Source of the DNA: JBNJDJ01 sp051744845
Lineage (GTDB): Bacteria > Bacillota > Clostridia > Peptostreptococcales > Acidaminobacteraceae
NCBI GenBank assembly: GCA_051744845.1
Contig: JBNJDJ010000045.1
Location: 1-16,592, forward strand
Direction of reading: 5' to 3'
Length of the DNA stretch: 16,592 bases
Positions within the stretch are counted from its first letter, which is position 1; every line of letters starts with the position of its first letter. A program made the position numbers and the translations under genes. Below the pieces are notes generated by a model. That model made no database searches and had not been told where the DNA came from. It saw nothing but the letters and a program-made list of their open reading frames with translations. Shown in pieces: positions 8,006 to 14,886 of this stretch.

Positions 8006-8854
8006 TTAAGTTATTTTAAAATCTTTAATATTTTTAACATTAGACAATTTATATTTAATAGACTTTAATAAGTTTTCTTCTAATTTTTTTATTAAATAAT
8101 TATAAGTATTTAACCTTTCACTTCCTTTAGGGATAATTTTAACTTCATATATAAATTTATTATTATTTATATCTAAATTATTAAATATCTTTTTGTAATT
8201 ATTTATCTCTTTAACATCAATATTTGGTATTATACTAATTATTGATTGCTTTTTATGTCTATTAACTAGACATCCACATTCTATTTTATTATCAATAATT
8301 TTTATAATTTTTTCATTAAAATCATTATCTAGCAAATTAATGTTATCTTGTCTATCATTATTAGTAATTTTTTTATAAAAACATCCTAAAATAACTAACA
8401 TTTTATTTTGATTAATTAAAGTTTTAGAATAATTTTCATTAAAATAATCTCTTAAAATTATATCTTCTTTAGATAATATTTCTTTTTTACTCGCTGGTAA
8501 AGCGTATTTTATTCTCGAAAATAAAAAATCATCTTTAAATGGTTTTAAAACAAAATCATCAATGCCAATTTTTAAACAATCAATAAAATATTTTTTGGTA
8601 TTTAATGAAGTTAAAACTATGATATTTATTTCTTTATTAATTCTTCTAATTTTTTCTAAAATTCTAAACCCATCTAAGTTATTCATAGATACATCTAAAA
8701 CAACAATTTTTATATCACTACGATTTTCTAAAAATACATGTATCGCATGATATTCACTAGTTGCAACAAGTGTTTCTAAACTTAATTTTTTACATATTTT
8801 TTTTATTCTAGTAATTACAGGAACTACTTGGTCAACTATTAATATTTTTTCCAT
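8006..8854 (-). CDS. Response regulator with receiver domain and degenerate GGDEF-like output region
   Basis: Residues 1-115 are a standard receiver domain: D8 in the acidic pocket (IVDQ, with Gln where a second Asp is common), phospho-acceptor D54 in VVLDVSMNNLDGF, T82 in LTS and K104 in LKPF. The other 165 residues have no DNA-binding helix-turn-helix that I can see. Their strand/helix order resembles a nucleotidyl-cyclase (GGDEF) fold: MLVILGCF, a long helix, then LVNRHKKQSIISIIPN where an active enzyme would have R-x-GGDEF-x-x-x-x-P, and a closing helical segment. GGDEF is replaced by HKKQS, so diguanylate cyclase activity is not expected; the fold itself is inference. The ATG follows TGGAGAA and lies 10 nt after the methyltransferase stop, so it is the last gene of that run. 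The kinase partner is not obvious, though a histidine kinase is encoded at the left edge. Confidence 0.85.
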   Translation of the reverse strand: MEKILIVDQVVPVITRIKKICKKLSLETLVATSEYHAIHVFLENRSDIKIVVLDVSMNNLDGFRILEKIRRINKEINIIVLTSLNTKKYFIDCLKIGIDDFVLKPFKDDFLFSRIKYALPASKKEILSKEDIILRDYFNENYSKTLINQNKMLVILGCFYKKITNNDRQDNINLLDNDFNEKIIKIIDNKIECGCLVNRHKKQSIISIIPNIDVKEINNYKKIFNNLDINNNKFIYEVKIIPKGSERLNTYNYLIKKLEENLLKSIKYKLSNVKNIKDFKIT

Positions 8855-8864
8855 ATATTCTCCA

Positions 8865-9605
8865 TTATTTTTTTCTTAATACAAATAATACTCTTTTATC
8901 ATTATTTTTATGTTTTTCAAGAGTGTTTGTGTTTACTATATCTAAAACCTTAAAATAAGGTTTAATAATTTCTTTTAAATTATTAACTTTATGTCCCTTT
9001 TGAATATGATTTTCAATATATCTTTGAAAATGATCATTTTCTTTTATAAAAACAGTTAGTTGAAAATTTAAAATGTTATCTTTTGGATTATATTCATTAT
9101 CCCATATATATGTGAAATTTTCAAAGTTTTCACTAAAGATTTTATCATTTATAATATTTTTGAATTTATAAATAGTAGAAATATCAAATATGAATAAACC
9201 TTTATCACTTAATGTATTATATATATTCGAGAAAGTTTTTGTTAATTTTTTTTCATTTATAATATAATTTAAACCATCACAAATTGATAAAACACAATCT
9301 ACTTTTTTATTATAAGTTATATTAGACATGTCTTGTTTTAAATATTTTATTTTTAAATTATTTTCAAAAGATTTTTGTTGAGCTATATCAAGCATTTCAG
9401 TTGAAATATCACTACCTATAATACTATAACCTTTATTATATAATCTTCTTGTTATATTTCCTGTTCCACAACCTAATTCAAAGATCTTTTTAGGTCTAAA
9501 TTTATATTTATTAAATATTTTAATTAAGTTATTTACCCATAAATCATAATCATTGTTATCCATTAAATCATCATAAATTAAAGAAAAAATTGAATACTGA
9601 TTCAT
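8865..9605 (-). CDS. Class I SAM-dependent methyltransferase
   Basis: The product is 246 aa with a Rossmann-like methyltransferase fold. It has motif I FELGCGTG (42-49), an acidic residue binding the SAM ribose (D66 in GSDIS), motif II near KQDM (D92), and VDCVLSICDGLNYI for the next strand. The N-terminus, YSIFSLIYDDLMDNNDYDLW, is typical of the small-molecule type methyltransferases often annotated YqeM-like. The substrate cannot be told from sequence. I chose ATG 9605 because AAGGAG lies 6 nt upstream and the N-terminus matches the family; an ATG at 9629 would overlap the CPBP gene and add eight residues. With this start, the ribosome binding site straddles the stop codon of the CPBP gene, which suggests coupled expression. 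Confidence 0.9.
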   Translation of the reverse strand: MNQYSIFSLIYDDLMDNNDYDLWVNNLIKIFNKYKFRPKKIFELGCGTGNITRRLYNKGYSIIGSDISTEMLDIAQQKSFENNLKIKYLKQDMSNITYNKKVDCVLSICDGLNYIINEKKLTKTFSNIYNTLSDKGLFIFDISTIYKFKNIINDKIFSENFENFTYIWDNEYNPKDNILNFQLTVFIKENDHFQRYIENHIQKGHKVNNLKEIIKPYFKVLDIVNTNTLEKHKNNDKRVLFVLRKK

Positions 9606-9615
9606 TTTATACTCC

Positions 9616-10689
9616 TTATAATACTCCATAGCTTTTCCAGAAAGAAATCATTAAATATACATATAAAATTATAGTTAAAAATATTGGTGTAAGTTTATAA
9701 TAATTCATTTCAATTTTTTCAAAAGTTAATATCTTTCTAAGCTTTTTATATTTAACTAATTTCAAACTGTCATAAATTTCTTTAATACTCATTATTTTAG
9801 TATCTAAAGAATCTTTTAATAATACAGCACCTTTAGAAATCTTCTTTACTATTAAATATCTTTCCTTTTTAAAATTAATAATTTCATTTTCTTGTAAATG
9901 TATATTTTCTTTTTTTATTGATTTTATTAAAAGTGTGATTATAAAAAAACTAATAAAAGCAAAAACTGATAGAAAGATGATCGAAATAAAAAATTGTTGA
10001 TTCATCTGAACTTTTGGTGTTGAATTCATCGAATAGTTTTTAGTTAAAAAACTTAAAACAACAGCAATAAAATTATTCATAATATGTCCTATTATAGCAG
10101 AAAAAACTGAATTAGTAGCAAAAACTAAATAGCCAAATATAAGACCAATTAAAATAGGACCTAGTAAATTTTGAATGTTAAAATGAAAAATTCCAAATAA
10201 TATAGCACTAATAACTATGGCAAAAGATTTATTAGTTTCATTCTCATAAGCATTTAAAATCATTCCTCTAAAAAATATTTCTTCACAAATACCAGCAGAA
10301 ATAGCTATTAAAAATATATACTTAATTAATTCATAAGTATTTTGAGCTACTGGCATATCTAATTGAACTATCAAATCAAATCTAGCTAATATAGCCGTTA
10401 TAATCAAGTTTCCAAAACCAATTATTGGTACTAAAAATATACCTAGAAATATTAATTTTAAAATTGTTTTAAAAGAAATAGAATTTAAACGTAAACTCTT
10501 TTTTAAATCAATATTTTTATATTTAGCAAAAATAATAACAGGTAATAGTAATATCCCATATTCAGTTACTATGATACCTAGATCTAGATTTTTACTTTGA
10601 ATATAACCTCCGACAGTTATAAACAAAACCCCTAATACTAAAAATAATATATTTACATCAAATACTTTGAAATTATTTTCTTTATTCAC
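9616..10689 (-). CDS. CPBP-family (CAAX/Rce1-like) intramembrane metalloprotease with C-terminal extension
   Basis: This is a multi-pass membrane protein of 357 aa with the ABI/CPBP glutamic protease motifs: EE-x-x-x-R (E136, E137, R141 in CEEIFFRG), F-x-x-x-H (H169 in FGIFHF) and H-x-x-x-N (H202, N206 in HIMNN). All proposed catalytic residues are present. I count about seven hydrophobic segments before residue 255. A basic, soluble stretch of about 75 residues follows (ENIHLQENE to KIEMNYYKL) and then one last transmembrane segment (about 335-350). That insertion is unusual for the family. The start is GTG at 10689, with AAAGGAGG 5 nt upstream. Bacterial members include bacteriocin-immunity and membrane-processing proteins; the substrate here is unknown. 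It heads the run leading to the methyltransferase and response regulator. Confidence 0.9.
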   Translation of the reverse strand: MNKENNFKVFDVNILFLVLGVLFITVGGYIQSKNLDLGIIVTEYGILLLPVIIFAKYKNIDLKKSLRLNSISFKTILKLIFLGIFLVPIIGFGNLIITAILARFDLIVQLDMPVAQNTYELIKYIFLIAISAGICEEIFFRGMILNAYENETNKSFAIVISAILFGIFHFNIQNLLGPILIGLIFGYLVFATNSVFSAIIGHIMNNFIAVVLSFLTKNYSMNSTPKVQMNQQFFISIIFLSVFAFISFFIITLLIKSIKKENIHLQENEIINFKKERYLIVKKISKGAVLLKDSLDTKIMSIKEIYDSLKLVKYKKLRKILTFEKIEMNYYKLTPIFLTIILYVYLMISFWKSYGVL

Positions 10690-10737
10690 AATGTCCTCCT
10701 TTAAAGTCGATTTATTAAATTGTTGTAATATAATCAG

Positions 10738-10766
10738 TTGACTAATAAATTTAAAAATGTTATTAT
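10738..10766 (+). promoter_or_regulatory. Promoter of asd
   Basis: TTGACT (10738-10743), a 17-nt spacer and TATTAT (10761-10766) each match five of six consensus bases. Transcription would start near 10773, giving a leader of about 56 nt. The leader contains a 17-nt inverted repeat (ATTAATTA g TAATTAAT, 10776-10792) just past the expected start site, a plausible operator position. Confidence 0.55.
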
Positions 10767-10800
10767 ATTTAAAATATTAATTAGTAATTAATCTTATTAT

Positions 10801-10828
10801 ATTATACCGTATTTAGGAGGTTCGTTAA
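10801..10828 (-). promoter_or_regulatory. Possible promoter for the CPBP-methyltransferase-regulator run
   Basis: A perfect minus-strand TATAAT (10801-10806) sits 17 nt from a poor TTTAAC (-35, 10823-10828). Transcription would start near 10794 and give a leader of about 105 nt. The promoters of the two divergent genes would then overlap, with the 10776-10792 inverted repeat between them. The weak -35 keeps confidence low. Confidence 0.25.
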
Positions 10829-11824
10829 ATGAAAAAAATTAATTTAGCAATTGTTGGTGCTACTGGAATGGTAGGTAGAACTTTTTTAAAGATTTTAGAG
10901 GAAAAAAATTTCCCTTTTGATAAACTATATCTTTTTGCATCAAAAAATTCTAAAGGCAAAAAGCTGTTTTGTAAAGGTAATGAATATACTGTTGAAGAAT
11001 TAACAGAAGATTCTTTTAAAAAAGATATTGATATTGCTCTTTTTTCAGCAGGATCAAAAGTTTCATTAAAGTTTGCTCCAATTGCAAAAAAAGAAGACGT
11101 TATTGTAGTAGATAATTCATCGGCATTTAGAATGGATGAAAATGTTCCATTAATTGTACCAGAAGTTAATTCAGAAGATATCTCTAAGCACAATGGGATT
11201 ATTGCTAATCCAAATTGCTCAACAATTCAAGCAATGGTGGCGTTAAAACCACTTTATGATAATTTTGGTATTAAAAGAATTGTTTTTTCTACATATCAAT
11301 CTGTTTCAGGTTCAGGTGTTAAAGGTGTTAGTGATTTAGAGGAAGGTTTAAAAGGAAATGAAAAAAATGAAGCTTATCCTTATCCTATTGCTAATAACTG
11401 TATACCACATATAGATGTTTTTAAAGAAAACAGATATACTAAAGAAGAGATGAAAATGATTTTAGAAACTCAAAAAATACTAAATGATGACAATTTAAAA
11501 ATAACAGCTACAGCAGTAAGAGTTCCAGTATTTTATGCACATAGTGAATCAGTTAATATTGAGTTGAAAAATGATTTTGAATTAGAAAATATTTTTGATA
11601 TCTATAAAAAAACAGAAGGTATTATTTTAAAAGATGATATAGATAACTTAGTTTATCCATTAGCTACTGAGGCTGAAGGAACTGATGAAGTCTATGTTGG
11701 TAGAATCAGAAGAGATTATAGTTTAGAAAATGGACTTAATTTATGGGTAGTTGCAGATAATATACGTAAAGGAGCTGCTACTAATACTGTTCAAATAGCT
11801 GAAAAATTAATAAACACTTTATAA
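10829..11824 (+). CDS. asd: Aspartate-semialdehyde dehydrogenase
   Basis: Asd reduces beta-aspartyl phosphate with NADPH to aspartate semialdehyde, the branch point to lysine, diaminopimelate, threonine and methionine. The 331-aa product has the N-terminal NADP-binding GATGMVGRTFL, the active-site Cys C130 in NPNCSTIQ, YQSVSGSGVKG (156-166), R231 and H238 in RVPVFYAHSE, and the conserved ending ADNIRKGAATN. Its length is typical of the shorter bacterial ASADH class. The ATG follows AGGAGG by 8 nt. It is the only complete plus-strand gene, with its own promoter and a shared terminator; no lysC, dapA or hom is next to it. Confidence 0.95.
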   Translation: MKKINLAIVGATGMVGRTFLKILEEKNFPFDKLYLFASKNSKGKKLFCKGNEYTVEELTEDSFKKDIDIALFSAGSKVSLKFAPIAKKEDVIVVDNSSAFRMDENVPLIVPEVNSEDISKHNGIIANPNCSTIQAMVALKPLYDNFGIKRIVFSTYQSVSGSGVKGVSDLEEGLKGNEKNEAYPYPIANNCIPHIDVFKENRYTKEEMKMILETQKILNDDNLKITATAVRVPVFYAHSESVNIELKNDFELENIFDIYKKTEGIILKDDIDNLVYPLATEAEGTDEVYVGRIRRDYSLENGLNLWVVADNIRKGAATNTVQIAEKLINTL

Positions 11825-11851
11825 AAAAGGATGAGTAATCATCCTTTTTTA
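11822..11851. terminator. Bidirectional intrinsic terminator between asd and ybaK, overlapping both stop codons
   Basis: A 13-bp perfect stem (TAAAAAAGGATGA with its complement) encloses a GTAA loop. It ends in T6 on the plus strand and, by symmetry, T6 on the minus strand, so it can serve both convergent genes. The asd stop (TAA, 11822-11824) and the ybaK stop (TGA, complement of 11839-11841) are both inside the stem. Confidence 0.85.
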
Positions 11852-12315
11852 CATATGTCTTTAATTTCTGCACCTAAAAAATTTATTAAATCATTCGAAT
11901 TTATACTAATTAGCAATCCTTGTTTACCTGCATTTACTAATATTTTTTCTTTTTCTAAAGTATCTTTACTAAAGAAAGTTTGATATTTATTTTTCATAGC
12001 TATTGGTGAACATCCACCTTTTACATAACCAGTTTTTTTCTTTAGTATGTCAATATCTAAAAAATTAATTTTCTTTTCATCAGTTATTTTACATAATTTT
12101 TGAAAAGATAATTCTTTATCAGAAGGTAAAACAGCGACATAGTATTTATAAGCATTTCCTTTTAAAACAAGAGTTTTATAAACTAAGTCTAAAGGTTTAT
12201 TAATTTTATTTGCTACTGAAATACCATCAATTTTGCCATCAGAAATATCATATTCATATACTTTATATTCAATATTTTTTTGATCAAGTTTTCTCATTGC
12301 ATTAGTTTTTTTGAT
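11839..12315 (-). CDS. ybaK: YbaK/EbsC-family Cys-tRNA(Pro)/aminoacyl-tRNA deacylase, probable AUC start
   Basis: Members of this family hydrolyse mischarged aminoacyl-tRNAs, classically Cys-tRNA(Pro), in trans. Visible are the conserved lysine K47 in VYKTLVLKG, the substrate-loop motif GGCSP (100-104) in TGYVKGGCSP, and the closing VNAGKQGLLISINSNDL. The first ATG (12297) gives 152 aa beginning MRKLDQKN, but the frame runs upstream through KKTNA. KKTNAMR is the usual N-terminal block in Bacillota homologues as I recall them. A strong AAAAGGAG lies upstream, with ATC at 12315 at 7-nt spacing from GGAG and no ATG, GTG or TTG suitably placed. I therefore place the start at ATC, giving 158 aa. 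It is convergent with asd and downstream of the membrane-protein cassette, with its own promoter. Confidence 0.85.
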   Translation of the reverse strand: MKKTNAMRKLDQKNIEYKVYEYDISDGKIDGISVANKINKPLDLVYKTLVLKGNAYKYYVAVLPSDKELSFQKLCKITDEKKINFLDIDILKKKTGYVKGGCSPIAMKNKYQTFFSKDTLEKEKILVNAGKQGLLISINSNDLINFLGAEIKDICKKG

Positions 12316-12338
12316 AATTTCACTCCTTTTTTTAATAC

Positions 12339-12367
12339 ATTTTACTATAAATAAAATGATTATACAA
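12339..12367 (-). promoter_or_regulatory. Probable promoter of ybaK
   Basis: On the minus strand TTGTAT (12362-12367), a 17-nt spacer and TAAAAT (12339-12344) lie just after the stop codon of the upstream cassette. Transcription would start near 12332, giving a leader of about 17 nt. I see no clear terminator between the cassette and this promoter, so read-through is possible. Confidence 0.4.
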
Positions 12368-12370
12368 ATC

Positions 12371-13312
12371 TTATTGATTTAAAATACACTTAGTACAAGG
12401 CTTTGCTCCATTTTTTGCACAATTATATTTAGAATAATAAATTTCATATTCAAATTCATTTTCTTTTTTACTTAGATTATTACAATCATATCTATGATAT
12501 ACTTTTTCATTTGTAGATTTATCTATTTTAACGATATAATTTTTGTTTTTTGAAATACTTGCTCCACTAAAGTTTAATAAATTATACCTTTTATTTGAAT
12601 TGCCAATTTTCATACCTTGAAAAATAATAATTAAAGATTCTTCTTTTATACTATTAATCCAGTTTGTTTTTTTATTTTTAGGTAAATAAAAATTATAATT
12701 TAATCCTAAATAATTACCTGTTTTATTATATTCATTCAAATAAAAATTTAATTTTTTTTGAATTTTTTTATTAATTACTTCCCTTTTCTTATTAATTAAT
12801 TTCTCTTTATCTAAAATATTTAAATCTTTTTCTAAAGTACTAATAAGTCCTTTATATATTTTATTATTTTTTTTAACAATTAAATTATCATCGATAAAAA
12901 ACTTATAATAAATATCATCTTTTGTATAAGTAAATAAAAATTTAGGAGTCCAATAATTTATCATCTTTTTAAATCCATTTGGATCATTAACAACTTTTTT
13001 AGTTTTTATATAAAAACCATCATTTTTAATAATAGCTATAACTGGAAAATAATTATTTATTTCACTTTTTAATCTGTTTTTTTCATCTATATTTAAATTT
13101 ATATAAAAACTTTCAAAAAATTTATTAGTTACTTTGTCTTTACTAAAATTATCTAGATACAATGCTGCATCCATTGCTGAACTATCAATTTTTTGATTCA
13201 TTTCCATTTTTTTATATGAAATCATATTAATTTGTTGTTCATTAATTCTTAAGATTAATAAAAAAGGAAATGTAAATATAATAAAAATTAAAACTAAATC
13301 AGTAACTTTCAT
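12371..13312 (-). CDS. Membrane-anchored protein of unknown function with extracytoplasmic Cys-rich putative metal-binding tail
   Basis: The product is 313 aa with one N-terminal hydrophobic segment (about residues 4-22, rich in Ile, Phe and Leu) and a large hydrophilic Lys/Asn-rich remainder. By topology the bulk should be outside the membrane. Near the C-terminus, VYHRYDC (H273, C277), C298 and PCTKC (C306, C309) match the pattern Y-H-x-x-x-C...G-x-x-P-C-x-x-C. That pattern is found as a small Ada-like putative metal-binding module at the ends of many secreted proteins. The middle part (SIKEESLIIIFQGMKIGN, FSGASI) resembles my memory of clostridial proteins encoded beside Tad-like or conjugation clusters; this is family recollection, not a search. 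The ATG overlaps the upstream gene by 14 nt, with GGTGGAATGA upstream. It is the last gene of the four-gene cassette. Confidence 0.8.
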   Translation of the reverse strand: MKVTDLVLIFIIFTFPFLLILRINEQQINMISYKKMEMNQKIDSSAMDAALYLDNFSKDKVTNKFFESFYINLNIDEKNRLKSEINNYFPVIAIIKNDGFYIKTKKVVNDPNGFKKMINYWTPKFLFTYTKDDIYYKFFIDDNLIVKKNNKIYKGLISTLEKDLNILDKEKLINKKREVINKKIQKKLNFYLNEYNKTGNYLGLNYNFYLPKNKKTNWINSIKEESLIIIFQGMKIGNSNKRYNLLNFSGASISKNKNYIVKIDKSTNEKVYHRYDCNNLSKKENEFEYEIYYSKYNCAKNGAKPCTKCILNQ

Positions 13313-13826
13313 TTTTTATCATTCCACCATAATTAACATTTATTTGCTTATCTGGAAGTTTAAATTGATAAATTAGATTTTTGATTTTATTAGAAAAAGT
13401 TATATTTTTATTATGGACTTCAATTACAAAATAATCCCCAGATGAAAATTTATATTTTTTACCTTTTTCTAAATTATCTTCAATGATTGTATTATTATAA
13501 TAATTAATATAATTATTTCTTGCTTCATTTTGAAAAACTTTTTTTCCATTTTCTTCTTTGTAAACAGGATTAGCAATTAAATGTTTATGTTCTAAGTTTA
13601 TTTCATATATATTGTTTGTTGCTAATAATTTTTTCTTATAGTCTTCAAACATTCTAGGTGTTATATAACCTAAATTACGTACTGAATCAACTAATTTAAT
13701 TGATTCATTATATACTAATATACGCGTAAAATCATCTTGAGTATCTAGCAAATGAATAGTTGGAAAAATAAACAATAAAATTACAGCTAAAATCAAAGTA
13801 ATATATTTGCTAAGTATATTCCCCAT
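13299..13826 (-). CDS. Small single-pass membrane protein, unknown function, pilus/secretion-cassette type
   Basis: The product is 175 aa with an N-terminal hydrophobic segment (about residues 8-26, ITLILAVILLFIFPTI) and an extracytoplasmic remainder. The block VDSVRNLGYITPRMFEDYKKKL followed by YEINLEHKH and GDYFVIEVHNKN looks like a recurrent clostridial family found with pilus- or conjugation-related genes; this is from memory. There is no G-x-x-x-x-E prepilin peptidase site, so classical prepilin processing is not indicated. It starts 2 nt after the upstream stop (GATTAGTTATG), with AAAGGA as ribosome binding site, and overlaps the next gene by 14 nt. That arrangement argues for coupled translation. 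Confidence 0.8.
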   Translation of the reverse strand: MGNILSKYITLILAVILLFIFPTIHLLDTQDDFTRILVYNESIKLVDSVRNLGYITPRMFEDYKKKLLATNNIYEINLEHKHLIANPVYKEENGKKVFQNEARNNYINYYNNTIIEDNLEKGKKYKFSSGDYFVIEVHNKNITFSNKIKNLIYQFKLPDKQINVNYGGMIKNESY

Positions 13827-13828
13827 AA

Positions 13829-14185
13829 CTAATCCTTTCTTGTATATTTAATTTTCATTAAATTACTGTTTTTAAATATATATTTTATTTTATATTTTTT
13901 TTTGTCTTCAATATTTTCTAAATTAAAATTCTTATCAACTAATATATTATTTATATAAATTTTATAAATTGGTTTATCAAGTAATTTAAATTTTATTTCA
14001 TAACCATAAATTAAGTTTTCAACTTTTTTATTGTTCTTATAAGATATTTTATCGTTAATATAACTTTGTTTTGATAACTTATATAATTTATTAATATTAT
14101 TATAAGAATAAAAAAATAAAATAAAAGCTGTCAAAATCACGGCTAGCAAAAGCATCTTAAAAATAAATTTATTAATATTTCCCAT
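13829..14185 (-). CDS. Small single-pass membrane protein, unknown function
   Basis: The product is 118 aa and I do not recognise the family. A hydrophobic segment spans about residues 8-27 (FKMLLLAVILTAFILFFYSY), followed by a strongly basic, Lys/Asn-rich, beta-like tail (YEIKFKLLDKPIYKIYINNI) probably outside the membrane. It starts with MGNI, as does the next gene, followed by a similar hydrophobic stretch. The start is 2 nt after the upstream stop codon with no good ribosome binding site, so translation probably depends on coupling. Its reality is supported mainly by its exact fit between neighbours. Confidence 0.75.
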   Translation of the reverse strand: MGNINKFIFKMLLLAVILTAFILFFYSYNNINKLYKLSKQSYINDKISYKNNKKVENLIYGYEIKFKLLDKPIYKIYINNILVDKNFNLENIEDKKKYKIKYIFKNSNLMKIKYTRKD

Positions 14186-14187
14186 AA

Positions 14188-14664
14188 TTATTCTTGTTCA
14201 AAATATAATCCAATTATAGAATCATTTTCATTTCTAACTACTCTTCCTAAAAACCTCCCATTAGGATTAACATATTCATCATTTTCTTCATCCAATAAAG
14301 TAGATAAACTTTCGCCATTTTCAGATTCTATTGAACCTACATATACTTCATCATCACTATCTACACCATCTATCTCATTATTATACCAAGTCCCATTCGT
14401 GTCTTTACCAGTTTCTATATAAATTCCAACTCTATCATCCCGATATTTTCTTACTAAATTAACCACTTCTGAACCAGATACTTCTTGATTTTCATAAATG
14501 GTAAATTCACTTTCTTCAATTTCAGAACTAATTTGACTTACCTTTTCAGATGAACTTTTCATTATACCTTGACCTTGACGTAAAATGTAAAAACCTGCGG
14601 TAATAATAGCTAAAGTAATTGCAACTGCTGCCCCAATCATTAACATTTTCAAAGAATTTTCCAT
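14188..14664 (-). CDS. Small single-pass membrane protein with acidic ectodomain, pilin-like topology, unknown function
   Basis: The product is 158 aa. The N-terminus (MENSLKMLMIG...) runs into a transmembrane segment at about residues 9-29, then a heptad-like polar helix (GIMKSSSEKVSQISSEIEE). Next comes EFTIYENQEVSGSEVVNLVRKY, a block I recall from short clostridial proteins often mislabelled as ABC transporter permeases and located in Tad-like pilus or conjugation clusters. The rest is highly acidic (Asp/Glu-rich, 90-140) and ends in GRFLGRVVRNENDSIIGLYFE. Topology is pilin-like but there is no prepilin cleavage motif. The ATG follows GGAGGGG at 5-nt core spacing, the strongest site of the cassette, consistent with being the first and most expressed gene. 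Confidence 0.82.
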   Translation of the reverse strand: MENSLKMLMIGAAVAITLAIITAGFYILRQGQGIMKSSSEKVSQISSEIEESEFTIYENQEVSGSEVVNLVRKYRDDRVGIYIETGKDTNGTWYNNEIDGVDSDDEVYVGSIESENGESLSTLLDEENDEYVNPNGRFLGRVVRNENDSIIGLYFEQE

Positions 14665-14709
14665 TTACCCCTCCATAATTTAAACTTAAAACTTTTATGA
14701 AAAAATCCT

Positions 14710-14737
14710 ATTTTAGTCCATAATTATTAGATACCAA
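14710..14737 (-). promoter_or_regulatory. Possible promoter of the four-gene membrane cassette
   Basis: On the minus strand TTGGTA (14732-14737), a 16-nt spacer and TAAAAT (14710-14715) lie about 45 nt upstream of the first gene. They are within a 222-nt intergenic stretch that otherwise holds the helicase terminator and AT-rich sequence with no gene I can support. The elements match four and five of six consensus bases. Confidence 0.35.
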
Positions 14738-14830
14738 AAAAAATATATTTTAAACTAAAAAAAAGATGAATTTTGTGAAATAATATTTTTTTGATAATTT
14801 AGTATTGAAATAATATCATATTTAAACATA

Positions 14831-14868
14831 AAAAAATCCTTTTAGAAAAATCATTTCAAAAGGATTTT
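14831..14868 (-). terminator. Intrinsic terminator after the DEAD-box helicase gene
   Basis: An outer 11-bp stem (AAAATCCTTTT at 14833-14843 with AAAAGGATTTT at 14858-14868) and an inner GAAA/TTTC extension form a hairpin 18 nt past the stop codon. On the minus strand it runs into a T7 tail. Confidence 0.85.
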
Positions 14869-14886
14869 ATAATACTTATATTATTT

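Noticed and set aside
10825..11193. Minus-strand 122-codon open frame antisense to asd
   Set aside because: It lies wholly in asd, whose family motifs are unmistakable. The frame shows no family motif and no ribosome binding site, and is explained by the codon composition of the opposite strand.
14697..14715. Half of a terminator-like element (TAAAATAGGATTTTTT on the minus strand) in the leader of the membrane cassette, considered as an attenuator
   Set aside because: There is no nearby complementary arm. It could only pair with the distant helicase terminator, and the candidate -10 element lies inside it, so a transcript would not contain the whole arm.
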